A stretch of DNA of 64,000 nucleotides from Gammaproteobacteria bacterium (lineage in GTDB: Bacteria; Pseudomonadota; Gammaproteobacteria; SZUA-152), in assembly GCA_021647705.1 (NCBI GenBank), contig JAKIUF010000001.1, positions 150,778 through 214,777 on the forward strand, in the 5' to 3' direction. The translations under genes and the position numbers were made by a program. The notes beneath the pieces were generated by a model that saw only the letters and a program-made list of their open reading frames with translations, did no database searches and was not told the origin of the DNA. Every line of letters starts with the position of its first letter. Position 1 is the stretch's first letter. Positions 25,953 to 34,407 of this stretch are shown in pieces.

Positions 25953-28907
25953 ATGAAAACAACATCAAATTCACGGCAGGATGCACCAGAAAGGGGCAAA
26001 CCGGCGGCTAGCATTCGCAGGCGCTTTGTCATTACTGCGCTGGTGTTGGCGGCATTGGCATTGCCCGCTGCTTTTTATACTCAGAATCAGGTGCGGCAGG
26101 CATCTCAAGACAGCTCCCTCTTGGTACAAGAGCACCGGGATTTGGGCTGGGTACTGAATTCATTCAAAGATGCTTTGCAGGTTGCGGAAAGCACAATCTA
26201 CCAATATCCCTTGCTGCTGGATGAAAGCACTTACCGCAAGGTGGTCGTGCGCGTTGCGGAAGTCAGGTTTCAGTCAAAAAATATCAATGATCATTATGTT
26301 GTTCAGCGTTATAGCCGTTTTGGGGACTTTGCGGAAAATCTGGATTTTGTGCTTAACCGTCTTGAAAAAGAAACCACACAGCTATTAAAAACGGCCTCAA
26401 ATGTTGAAACACGCCTTCCCGCTGCGTCAATTCTGCTTGATGAGCTTCTGCCGGAAAATATAAAATTCATTCAGGCGATTGAGCTTGCAATATCCGGGAT
26501 CAACGAGTCTCCCTGGCCTGCCGACCCACAGGAAGCGATGCGTGTGCAGGAGGTATTGCGTGTACTGGAAGAGTTGCGCTACACCTGGTCTCAACAAATC
26601 AGTTCAGTACGTATATTTATTGCTAATCGTTCGGGGGTTTTTGAGCAATCCGAAAACAATATGCAGCAAAGCCAGAGTGATTGGGAAGTCTATGCGCAAC
26701 GGGTTGATGATTTGCTGGCGCAGCTAAAAGAATACGACGAAGTGGGTAAGTTGGGTTTTCAGGAATCGCTATCATTGCCAATGTTGTTGGAGGCCAAAAA
26801 AGCCTATGACCGTGATTTTGTCAGGGCAGAGGAAATTTATGCATCCCAAAACTGGCGAGCCGATTTGCCGATTTTGCGTGACGAAATACGGCCAACACTT
26901 GATCAGGCTTGGGGCATTATCGAGCTGATGCAGGAAGAGCTGGATGACTTTGCACAGAAAAATGTGATGAAGTCATTAGATACAGCAGACAGCCTGTCAA
27001 ATATCATCTGGATTTTTGCCGGATTTATGGGATTGCTGTTGTTTTTGGCCTATCTGGCATTTGAAATGCGTATCCGACGCCCGTTGCTGGAAGTTTCCAA
27101 AGCGCTGGATGCTGCGGGTCGTGGCGAAAACTATCTACCGGTGCTGCATTCACCTACCGAGGAAACCCGGTTACTGGTGGCGGCCTTTAATCGCATGCAG
27201 GGGCAGGTGACTTCACGTCAGGTTCGTTTACAGTCGGTATTGGATAATGCAGCAGAAGGTATTATCACTATCGATGAATACGGCATTGTTGAGACGTTTA
27301 ATAATGCGGCGCAAAAGTTGTTTGGCTGTGACGTTGCGCAGGCGATTGGCCAACCCGTTGTTGAACTGGTGCGTTTTCCGAAAGGCGGTGTCTATACTGA
27401 TTTTCTGGAATTAGTGAAGTCACCGGTATTGAAAGATGATGTGCAGGAAACAACGGTAACAGCGCTCCGTGCAGATAACACAAGTTTTCCCATGGCCATC
27501 AAATGCAGCAGAATGGAAGTTGAAGGACGCCTGTTGTATACCGCTATTGTGGAAGATATCGGTGACCGCATTGCCATGATGGCACACCTGCGTGAAATGG
27601 CAGAGCATGATTCGCTGACCGGTTTGTACAATCGCCAATACTTCCTTACTGAGCTGGACCGGGTGGTGGAAAATATCCGCCGTGGCAGTCGGCGTGATTT
27701 TGCACTGCTGTATATCGACCTCGATAATTTTAAATTTGTGAATGACACCCTGGGCCATCTTGCCGGTGATAACGTACTGGTGGAGGTCACGCACATGCTG
27801 GACCAGCGTAATCGTAAAAGTGATTTGCTGGCGCGTATCGGTGGCGATGAATTTGCGATTTTATTGTATGACGTGAAAAAAGAGCAGGTGATGCAGGCGG
27901 CCGAAGCACACCGTAAACTGTTGGATGATTATGTTTTTAAATATGACGGTGCTGTGGTGCAAATAGGCTGTTCCATTGGCGTAACATTGTTTGGCCATCA
28001 TCCCATCAGCAAAGAAGACTTGCTGGTACAAGCCGATGTGGCGTGTCATCTGGCCAAGCGTTCCGGTCGAAATCGTGTACATATTTACCGTTCCATTGAT
28101 CAGGAAAATATGACAAGCATGACCGAGGACATGGGCTGGGCCGGAAAAATCAAAAGAGCCATCGAAGAGGATTTATTTTGTCTGGCCTGTCAGCCCATCA
28201 TGGAACTGAAGAGCAGTCAGGTGTTCCGTCAGGAAGTGCTGCTGCGCATGCGTGATGATACCGGTGGATTGATTTTACCGGCCGGGTTTATTGCCTCTGC
28301 TGAGCGTTTTGGTTTGATGCGGGCCGTTGACAGCTGGGTGGTCAATCATGCGCTTGAATCGCTGGGGAAACAATTGCAGGAAAATCCTCATCTGCATTTT
28401 TCCATTAATCTTTCTGCCGAATCCATTGGCGATTATTCCATGATGGAAACCATTACCACAGCATTGTTGGCCAACAATGTACCCCCCACCGCCGTGACCT
28501 TTGAAATTACTGAAACCATTGCCATTGCGAATCTGGAGTCAGCCGTAGAATTCCTTTCCCGCCTGCGTAAGCTAGGTTGTCAAACCGCCCTGGATGATTT
28601 TGGTGTGGGTTATTCCTCATTTGCCTATCTTAAGGATTTGCCCGTGGATTTTGTGAAAATCGACGGTTCTTTTGTGCGTGATGTGTATCGGGATAAGCTG
28701 CAATTGGCCATGGTGCGCTCCATGAATGATATCGCCCATGCCATGGGCAAATACACTATTGCTGAATTTGTGGATAACCACGATGCTATGCGTGTATTGA
28801 AAGACATGGGTGTGGATTATATACAGGGCTATTATGTGGGTGGACCACGTTTGTTGGGTGATGCACCATTATTTCAAACGGAATCCAATGTGATTCGGCT
28901 GGTGTGA
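25953..28907 (+). CDS. Membrane PAS-GGDEF-EAL c-di-GMP turnover protein
   Basis: A 984-residue protein. A basic start is followed by TM1 (about 25-45), a long periplasmic helical sensor (46-350), TM2 (about 353-373), a HAMP-like linker (to about 425), a PAS domain (SVLDNAAEGIITIDEYGIVETFNNAA), then GGDEF (LLARIGGDEFAILLYD, with the inhibitory RKSD motif five residues ahead) and EAL. The EAL motif itself reads EVL (RQEVLLRM), but INLS, FEITET, LDDFGVGYSS, VKIDGSFV and IQGYYVGGP are kept, so both synthesis and breakdown of c-di-GMP could be possible. It stands upstream of fliJ, and control of motility would fit. No operon partner is seen. Confidence 0.9.
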   Translation: MKTTSNSRQDAPERGKPAASIRRRFVITALVLAALALPAAFYTQNQVRQASQDSSLLVQEHRDLGWVLNSFKDALQVAESTIYQYPLLLDESTYRKVVVRVAEVRFQSKNINDHYVVQRYSRFGDFAENLDFVLNRLEKETTQLLKTASNVETRLPAASILLDELLPENIKFIQAIELAISGINESPWPADPQEAMRVQEVLRVLEELRYTWSQQISSVRIFIANRSGVFEQSENNMQQSQSDWEVYAQRVDDLLAQLKEYDEVGKLGFQESLSLPMLLEAKKAYDRDFVRAEEIYASQNWRADLPILRDEIRPTLDQAWGIIELMQEELDDFAQKNVMKSLDTADSLSNIIWIFAGFMGLLLFLAYLAFEMRIRRPLLEVSKALDAAGRGENYLPVLHSPTEETRLLVAAFNRMQGQVTSRQVRLQSVLDNAAEGIITIDEYGIVETFNNAAQKLFGCDVAQAIGQPVVELVRFPKGGVYTDFLELVKSPVLKDDVQETTVTALRADNTSFPMAIKCSRMEVEGRLLYTAIVEDIGDRIAMMAHLREMAEHDSLTGLYNRQYFLTELDRVVENIRRGSRRDFALLYIDLDNFKFVNDTLGHLAGDNVLVEVTHMLDQRNRKSDLLARIGGDEFAILLYDVKKEQVMQAAEAHRKLLDDYVFKYDGAVVQIGCSIGVTLFGHHPISKEDLLVQADVACHLAKRSGRNRVHIYRSIDQENMTSMTEDMGWAGKIKRAIEEDLFCLACQPIMELKSSQVFRQEVLLRMRDDTGGLILPAGFIASAERFGLMRAVDSWVVNHALESLGKQLQENPHLHFSINLSAESIGDYSMMETITTALLANNVPPTAVTFEITETIAIANLESAVEFLSRLRKLGCQTALDDFGVGYSSFAYLKDLPVDFVKIDGSFVRDVYRDKLQLAMVRSMNDIAHAMGKYTIAEFVDNHDAMRVLKDMGVDYIQGYYVGGPRLLGDAPLFQTESNVIRLV

Positions 28908-28983
28908 TTCTGCACGGATGCGGCTGGCATCAATTTTGCCTGTGTTTTCCTGGAAGTCTCTAGTGTTTGAGTAATAAAAATCC

Positions 28984-29100
28984 AACGCAAAGGCGCGGAG
29001 ACGCAGAGAGCGCAAAGAATGAGAGGATAACGGGTCAAGGTATTCCTCTGCGTTAAATGCCCGGTGATTCTTAAAACAGATATTTTTAGCACTTGATTCA
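28984..29100. repeat. Intergenic repeat, AACGCAAAGACGCAGAG family
   Basis: It begins CAACGCAAAGGCGCGGAGAC and ends with GTGATTCTTAAAACAGATAT, sharing the first half with the copy at 53.3 kb and the last half with the copy at 22.9 kb. Non-coding, between the c-di-GMP gene and fliJ. Confidence 0.8.
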
Positions 29101-29129
29101 CATTTTGCCTCAGGTTTTTTTTCGAAAAA

Positions 29130-29174
29130 CCTGAAAAACCTGAAAAACCTGAAAAACCTGAAAAACCTGAAAAG
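29130..29174. repeat. Five 9-bp tandem repeats (CCTGAAAAA) before fliJ
   Basis: Four exact CCTGAAAAA units and a fifth ending AAAG run from 29130 to 29174, 27 bp before the fliJ start. A less exact unit precedes them. Such a tract can change in copy number by slippage and would shift the spacing of any upstream signal. Confidence 0.85.
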
Positions 29175-29201
29175 CAGGAAGCAAGTCGAAGTGATAATAC
29201 A

Positions 29202-29648
29202 ATGAAGCGTTCCCAACGGCTTGAACCCGTGGTCAGGGTGGCTGAAAATCGTGAACAACAGGCTGCCCGCTCATTGGGAGATTCACAATTGGCATTAAAC
29301 CAGGCACAGCAGCGCCTGGACGAGCTGGAAAATTATCGAAAAGAATATATTCAGCGTTTTCATACCAATGGTGCAACGGGTATGAGTGCCGTGCAAATGG
29401 GGGATTACCGACTATTTTTAAGCAACCTTTCACGCGCCATTGAGCAACAGATCGGTTTAGTGAAACAGGCTGTCGCCACAGTGGAACAACAGCGCCAGCA
29501 GTGGTTTGCTCGTCGCGGTAAAGTAAAAATGCTCGGTAATGTGGTTTCCCGTTTTCAAACTGAAGAGCAACGTGTTGCTGACCGAAAAGAACAACTGGAA
29601 CAAGACGAGCGTGCCCAGCGCATGCCTACATCCTCTCCCCGGTCATAA
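29202..29648 (+). CDS. fliJ: Flagellar export chaperone-like protein FliJ
   Basis: A 148-residue, almost wholly coiled-coil protein (SQRLEPVVRVAENREQQAARSLGDSQ... and a basic, glutamine-rich C-terminal half), as FliJ is. FliJ works with the FliI ATPase under the export gate and passes chaperones on. Its usual neighbours fliH and fliI are not found before it; instead a c-di-GMP gene and repeats precede. fliK follows after 125 bp with its own sigma-54-like promoter. Identification rests on composition, length and the location next to fliK. Confidence 0.8.
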   Translation: MKRSQRLEPVVRVAENREQQAARSLGDSQLALNQAQQRLDELENYRKEYIQRFHTNGATGMSAVQMGDYRLFLSNLSRAIEQQIGLVKQAVATVEQQRQQWFARRGKVKMLGNVVSRFQTEEQRVADRKEQLEQDERAQRMPTSSPRS

Positions 29649-29693
29649 GCTTCTTTCTATCTTTCCTCCGCATCATCGTATTGCTTGAGTGTT

Positions 29694-29709
29694 TGGCATA
29701 GTCTGTGCT
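29694..29709 (+). promoter_or_regulatory. Sigma-54 promoter candidate for fliK
   Basis: TGGCATAGTCTGTGCT keeps the GG-N10-GC core and differs from TGGCAC-N5-TTGCT at two places. It lies 64 bp before the fliK ATG. RpoN control of mid-level flagellar genes is known in Vibrio and Pseudomonas. Confidence 0.6.
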
Positions 29710-29773
29710 GGTGCTCTGGTAGGCAGTTTAACGAATAGACTAAAAAACCGACAGGATAGCAACAGAAAAAACA

Positions 29774-31222
29774 ATGGCTGAATTAGCGCTATTAGTGAAT
29801 TCCACAGATGCCGCACTGCTGAACGGGAGTGTGGCAGCGCCTGTTGCTGCCAATGGTGCAATGTCAGGGGGGTTTGCCAGTGTTCTGGGCAAACGTTTGA
29901 TGCAAGGTGAAAGTGCTGTTGCAAAAGAATCACCATCGCAAATGAACGAAATGCGTAGCGTGCCGGTCACTGAAACCGGTGAAGCCCAGCCAGCAAACGG
30001 CCAATCTTTGCCGTCTGCCGTACCGCAAAACACAGCACATAAACCGGAAGCAGCGGAAACAAGTAACCCGGTATTGGATGCCTCGTTGTTATCCGCGATT
30101 GCGCAGGGTTCTCCTGCGGTTAACGGACAGGCCGGTAACACGCCGCTTGCCGCTACAATAAACCCGATTCTTGATTCTGTGCGGGCAGGGCGTGAAGGTA
30201 TATCGCAATCCACATTGTCGCAACGTGCCCTAACCCGGCAGGTAACTGAAAATAGTACGTTGTCCACAGCATTGAATACGACGCTGAATTCATCTGCTAC
30301 GACACTCAGCCAACAAAATGTTCCATCTGCATTAACCAATGTGCGCCAGGATCCGCAGCAAGCGAGTGCCATGCCGGCTCTTCCTTCCATGTTGGGCAAA
30401 CCCATTTCCACGACAGCGCAGCAGGCTTTGGTACGTGCCAGTCTAAATGCGGGTAAAGCGCACTATCTGCGAGCAGATATGTTGCCGGCCACCGGTTCGA
30501 GCGCAGTTAATACACCGTACAACAGTGGTTTATCCAGCGCACTTAATGGCGGTAACAACCCGGTCGGCAGTACAATGCGTGTGGATATATTTGCTGCTGC
30601 AATGGGGGCAGCAACACAAGCAGGAGCGAATACTGAGCTTCGGCTGCCGATAACCTCCGCAAACGCGACGGCACCGGTTTCGTTGATTGCCACAGGTGAT
30701 CTGCCGGATGATACAAACAACTTGTTGACAGGTATGCCACGCTTACCCGGCGCAACGCTGACCGGAGCTTTGCCTGCTTTAACAGTGTCCACTCCTGTGG
30801 GGCAGCCTGCCTGGGCCAGTGAGCTAGGGCAGCGAGTGACCTGGCTGGCCAACAGTGAATTGCGTGAAGCCCAGCTACAATTAAAGCCACGCAGCCTGGG
30901 TGTCGTAGACGTGCGGATTGTGTATGGCCCTGATCAACAGTTAAGTGTCAGTTTCAGTGCTGCGAATCCTGTTGCGCGTGAGGCATTGGATGCCTCCCTC
31001 CCCCGACTGCGTGAAATGTTTGAGCAACAGGGCTTACATCTTGCTGATGCCAATATTTCACACGAATCGCCTGCGGAACGGGAACAACGGAACAGGATGA
31101 ATAATGAGTCGTTAACAGCGGTTGATGGTCATGCAGAGGATGAGGTGTTAACGGATACTGTCGGTTTTCATTCATCCTCCTCACGCTGGTTAAATGAAGG
31201 TATGCTGGATGCTTATGCATAA
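29774..31222 (+). CDS. fliK: Flagellar hook-length control protein FliK
   Basis: A 482-residue protein. The N-terminal 330 residues are of low complexity, rich in A, T, S, N and Q, as in the secreted ruler part. The C-terminal domain (about 340-440) carries WASELGQRVTWLANSELREAQLQLKPRSLGVVDVRIVYG and LREMFEQQGLHLADANI, the FliK C domain that touches FlhB and switches export from hook to filament proteins. It sits between fliJ and an STAS gene. A second FliK-like gene lies at 56.9 kb on the other strand. Confidence 0.9.
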   Translation: MAELALLVNSTDAALLNGSVAAPVAANGAMSGGFASVLGKRLMQGESAVAKESPSQMNEMRSVPVTETGEAQPANGQSLPSAVPQNTAHKPEAAETSNPVLDASLLSAIAQGSPAVNGQAGNTPLAATINPILDSVRAGREGISQSTLSQRALTRQVTENSTLSTALNTTLNSSATTLSQQNVPSALTNVRQDPQQASAMPALPSMLGKPISTTAQQALVRASLNAGKAHYLRADMLPATGSSAVNTPYNSGLSSALNGGNNPVGSTMRVDIFAAAMGAATQAGANTELRLPITSANATAPVSLIATGDLPDDTNNLLTGMPRLPGATLTGALPALTVSTPVGQPAWASELGQRVTWLANSELREAQLQLKPRSLGVVDVRIVYGPDQQLSVSFSAANPVAREALDASLPRLREMFEQQGLHLADANISHESPAEREQRNRMNNESLTAVDGHAEDEVLTDTVGFHSSSSRWLNEGMLDAYA

Positions 31223-31532
31223 TATTTTCTGGTGAGGTTTTTGGATTTGCGGGATTAATCCAGTATCAGATATTTGTAAATATATTGTTTTTTTCGACAT
31301 AAAGGCTCATTTATACGACATGGTCTGCGCTCACCCGTCTTTCCGTGTTTTAAAAAAAATCCCGATAAGTGAACATTATGTCGCACTTTTCAGTACAGTT
31401 TGTTTTCTGTTAGGCTACAATAACCGGTGGGTTGAGGCTGACCGGATGGTTAATTTAAACTATGCTGCTTGATATTGTTGGCAGGGAAGGTTGCTTTCAG
31501 GTAATGGCCTGAAATAGCAAGGAGATCAAAGA
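31223..31532. other. Intergenic region between fliK and the STAS gene
   Basis: AT-rich, with no ORF. A TGGCAG...TTGCT sequence at 31482-31498 looks like sigma-54 but has one base too many between GG and GC. AAGGAG at 31519-31524 is the ribosome site of the STAS gene. Confidence 0.5.
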
Positions 31533-31835
31533 ATGGGGTTTAATGCAGTTTTATCCGATGATGGGCGTGAGTTAATCATATCTATTGATGGTCGGTTTGA
31601 TTTTAATATGCATTCGGATTTTCGTAGTGCCTATCGCGAATTACCAGCTACCACACGTTTTATCATTGACCTTGGAAAAGCAACCTTCATGGACAGTTCC
31701 GCCATGGGTATGCTGCTGCTGTTGCGTGAACATGCTGGTGAAAAGGCCGCGAATATCTGCTTGAAAAATTGCAATACAGACATCAGAAAAATTCTCGCAA
31801 TTTCAAACCTGGATAAAATGTTTGTGGTTGAATAA
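31533..31835 (+). CDS. STAS-domain anti-sigma-factor-antagonist-like protein
   Basis: A 100-residue single STAS domain: IISIDGRFDFNMHSDFRSAY, then FIIDLGKATFMDSSAMGMLLLLREHAG with the phosphorylatable DSS (S55/S56), and LKNCNTDIRKILAISNLDKMF. Such proteins switch partner by serine phosphorylation. It stands between fliK and fliL in the flagellar region, as similar genes do in some other gammaproteobacteria, but no kinase or phosphatase partner is in the window. A good AAGGAG site precedes the ATG. Confidence 0.85.
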   Translation: MGFNAVLSDDGRELIISIDGRFDFNMHSDFRSAYRELPATTRFIIDLGKATFMDSSAMGMLLLLREHAGEKAANICLKNCNTDIRKILAISNLDKMFVVE

Positions 31836-31917
31836 CTAAAGCTTTCGTTGTAAAACACTCGGGTAAACGGGCGTAGCCTGCGTTTAAGTCGCTAGGCAAG
31901 ATACACGTTTTCAAATA

Positions 31918-32307
31918 TTAATCGCAGGCCATCATTTTCTGATCGATAGTTATTTCCCATGGGCCATCTTTTACCACTATTTTTTCCAAAGTATCTCGTT
32001 CCACTACGATTTTACACCCCTTATCATTTGTTAAAATTATCCTTTTCAAGTCTTTGTCTAAAATTTCTTTCTCGAAGAAACCGATTTCATACATCCATGC
32101 ATTATTTGCTCCGGGTTGTAGTGTAAAATCCATGTTGTATGAAGGATGAGGTTTGTATTCAAACTGGCCGCGAAACTGTATTGTTTCAGTAGTATTGTTC
32201 GTTATGCCGACCACATGAATTGAACTACAAGAGGGTGTAGTTAAAAAAATAATTGGAAGGAATGTTAACCTGATAAGAAATGAAGCCCTTGATGTTATTT
32301 TGTCCAT
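31918..32307 (-). CDS. Small lipoprotein, possible immunity protein
   Basis: A 129-residue protein with a signal peptide (LIRLTFLPIIFLTTPSCSS) and a lipobox-like TPSC, followed by a beta-rich domain with no family I know. Its start overlaps by 13 bp the end of the broken HEFGH metallopeptidase gene, so the two were translated together. A periplasmic lipoprotein coded behind a metallopeptidase-like effector is a common immunity arrangement; this is inference only. The base composition is AT-rich compared with the flagellar genes, in line with transfer. Confidence 0.55.
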   Translation of the reverse strand: MDKITSRASFLIRLTFLPIIFLTTPSCSSIHVVGITNNTTETIQFRGQFEYKPHPSYNMDFTLQPGANNAWMYEIGFFEKEILDKDLKRIILTNDKGCKIVVERDTLEKIVVKDGPWEITIDQKMMACD

Positions 32308-32994
32308 TTTATCTGTGCTCCCCAGATAAGCCTTTTAACATCGATATCCATCGCTGCGGAATCGACCATTCTTCTAAATAAATCAGCACTCCTTTTCGTT
32401 GGGTCATAATATTTCATTAAATCTATCGGGCCTTTTTCAGGATATCCAGGCGTAGAATATTTTACAGATTGAGTAATAGGATTCGTCGAGCCTTTGTGAC
32501 CCCATGATAACGAAAGCCCGCCCGCATACATTAATACTGAGTGACCAAATTCATGGGCGGCAACCAACATAAAATCTGCATCGGCTCTTTCTTTATTTCC
32601 AAAACGCCCTTTGTTATAAATAAAACTTGCATCTATACCCGTAGCGTTTGGAATTTAGGTTTAAGTGTGCGTCATATTTTCTCCATGGCAAGGCGAAATG
32701 ACGCGGAATAGTTGTTCTATTGCAAGGAATTTCAACGCAGCCATGGGGTAAATAGGGCGTGCAATTAGACCTAAATATCAATCGCTACGGGTATAATATG
32801 CACCATTATTACTTTTTCATTCAATAATATGGTTGCTTTAGCCCATGCAGCTTTATGTGCTCTTGTGTGTACTTTGATATGTCGGCGGTGAGCCTGATTC
32901 CAGGCTTTCCGAAAATTTTTAACGGGTTTGTCAATGTCTTTATGCAGTGCTTCATGGAACTGCTCAAGAGTTAACGTTTTTTATTTTTGGTCAT
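32295..32994 (-). pseudogene. HExxH metallopeptidase-like gene, split by a MITE and frameshifted
   Basis: The 3' part codes NKGRFGNKERADADFMLVAA and then HEFGHSVLMYAGG..., with an HExxH zinc motif, and ends LIWGAQIKWTK at 32295. Its frame is open up to the edge of an inserted repeat at 32634-32795. Beyond the insert the same strand continues with TLTLEQFHEALHKDIDKPVKNF and on to ATILLNEKVIMVHI. In front of that, MTKNKK (ATG at 32994) is one base out of frame across an A-run. So one gene of about 180 codons has suffered an insertion and a frameshift. It resembles contact-dependent or type VI-type metallopeptidase effectors in layout only. Confidence 0.7.
32634..32795. mobile_element. MITE-like element with TATACCCGTAGCG terminal inverted repeats
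   Basis: The ends 32634-32646 and 32783-32795 are perfect 13-bp inverted repeats (TATACCCGTAGCG/CGCTACGGGTATA), and similarity of the ends extends inwards (GAATTTAGG and CCTAAATAT). It is 162 bp long and non-coding. A second, diverged copy of the same length is at 50585-50748 and shorter relics are at 53344-53368 and 60228-60262. TA at both outer ends would fit a TA target duplication. Confidence 0.8.
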
Positions 32995-33074
32995 GTTTAT
33001 GCCCATTGTTTTGATAAAACTTCTTATATAACGACTCGTTACGAGAAGCTAAAACGAAGTTATCAAACAATGCT

Positions 33075-34133
33075 TTATTTTGGAGCTTCGTTGGTATGCC
33101 TTTCCTGATTCGGGCTTACCTGCTCCAATTCCCCCGTCAGACTGTGCAAGAAGGCGCTGATGTCACGCACGTCTTTTGCTGAAAGATTTTTGTTGAACTG
33201 AACCTTACCCATCACCCGGATGGCTTCTTCCAATGAGGCTACCGAACCGTTGTGAAAGTAGGGTGCAGTCAGGGCGATACCACGTAGTGGTGGCACACGC
33301 CACATGAAACGTCCGTCCGGGTTACCTGTGAATTCAAACCGCCCTAGGTCTTTGACCAACCCATATCGCTGTTCATAATCGGAGCCCAGGTTGTTGGGGA
33401 ACAGTTCATAAAATCCATCTCCCATTTTCAGTGCTGGCCCTGGCGCTGGTCCGGCAAAGTTGGCACCAAAATGACAGGCAAGACAACCGGCGTCATTAAA
33501 GGCTTGAATGCCTCGTTGTGCGCTGGCAGATAATGCTGATTTGTCACCGGCAATATAGCGATCAAAGGGGCTGTTGCGTGCCAGCAGGCTGCGTTCAAAA
33601 CTGCTGATTGCCCGAGCAATGTTCACGCCACTGATGCCATTGAATGTATTTTTATCATCAGGAAAGGCGTTGCGAAAGGCGCGCTGGTAGCTCGCGGACT
33701 GATTCAGGTGATCGACCAAAGCCCCGATGTGCGGCCAGCGGCTAATTACCGGGTCACGTAAATGATCCAGTGTCTGTGCTTCCAGGCTAATGGCACGGCC
33801 ATCCCAGTACAGCACGGTTTGAAAACCGATATTCCAGAGGCTGGGAGCAGAGCGCTGGCTGGTTTTACCGTCCTGCCCGAGCGACAGCGCCCGGTTGTCA
33901 TCACCCCCTTCCTTCAGGTTATGGCAACTGTTGCAGGAAATTTTGCTATCCGCCCCCAATAATCGCGTATCAAAAAACAGGCGCTTGCCCAAGGCAATTT
34001 TTTGGCTGCTTTGTGGGTTGTCAGCGGGGATGGGTGGTTGCTCTGGCAGGGGCTGTAAATAGTCAAATGCCAGTGCTGGCAGTGAACACACAAGCAGCAA
34101 GCTGCCGAAAAAGGGGGCTTTAAAAAATATCAT
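33075..34133 (-). CDS. Di-haem cytochrome c peroxidase (MauG/CcpA family)
   Basis: The start is set at the ATG at 34133, which gives a clean signal peptide (IFFKAPFFGSLLLVCSLPALA); the frame could start at 34163. The 352-residue mature-type protein has two c-haem sites, ISCNSCHNL and AGCLACHFG, then PDGRFMWRVPPLRGIALTAPYFHNGSVASLEEAI, the closing block of bacterial cytochrome c peroxidases. It reduces hydrogen peroxide in the periplasm with electrons from a small cytochrome or copper protein. It sits between the STAS gene and fliL, on the opposite strand, and so interrupts an otherwise flagellar region. Confidence 0.9.
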   Translation of the reverse strand: MIFFKAPFFGSLLLVCSLPALAFDYLQPLPEQPPIPADNPQSSQKIALGKRLFFDTRLLGADSKISCNSCHNLKEGGDDNRALSLGQDGKTSQRSAPSLWNIGFQTVLYWDGRAISLEAQTLDHLRDPVISRWPHIGALVDHLNQSASYQRAFRNAFPDDKNTFNGISGVNIARAISSFERSLLARNSPFDRYIAGDKSALSASAQRGIQAFNDAGCLACHFGANFAGPAPGPALKMGDGFYELFPNNLGSDYEQRYGLVKDLGRFEFTGNPDGRFMWRVPPLRGIALTAPYFHNGSVASLEEAIRVMGKVQFNKNLSAKDVRDISAFLHSLTGELEQVSPNQERHTNEAPK

Positions 34134-34334
34134 AAGCTTAAAAATCCATGCGGTGACGATCAAGGTTTATTGAGGGCATGCATTTTACCCGAGCGTCAGT
34201 AGGTGTCCAGCATGCTGGCCGTACCGTCGTAATTCTGGCTGACATGGTGATGGTGAATAGTCAAATTCCTGACGATCGATTTCGTGATATTTTTAACTTA
34301 CTGATTTAAAAGGAATATATATATTTGACGCTGC

Positions 34335-34350
34335 TGGCACAGCATTTGCT
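34335..34350 (+). promoter_or_regulatory. Sigma-54 promoter of the fliL-flhB operon
   Basis: TGGCACAGCATTTGCT matches the RpoN consensus TGGCAC-N5-TTGCT at every fixed base. It lies 58 bp before the fliL ATG and is probably the main promoter for the fliLMNOPQR-flhB run. Confidence 0.85.
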
Positions 34351-34407
34351 TTAGCTGGTCGTAGGTGTCGATTGCGCACGACAGACAGACGAGAGAAAGG
34401 AAATCCC

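Noticed and set aside
29130..29174. Possible CRISPR-like array
   Set aside because: The 9-bp units are directly joined with no spacers, so it is a simple tandem repeat. No CRISPR array or cas gene was seen in the window.
28869..29258. Minus-strand ORF with an FRFFRFFRFF run
   Set aside because: It is the translation of the 9-bp tandem repeat and the neighbouring intergenic repeat; it overlaps fliJ and has no family likeness.
31482..31498. Sigma-54-like TGGCAGGGAAGGTTGCT before the STAS gene
   Set aside because: There are 11 bases between GG and GC instead of 10, and sigma-54 spacing is strict.
34178..34309. 43-codon plus-strand ORF before fliL
   Set aside because: No ribosome site, it overlaps the divergent peroxidase leader, and no family is recognised.
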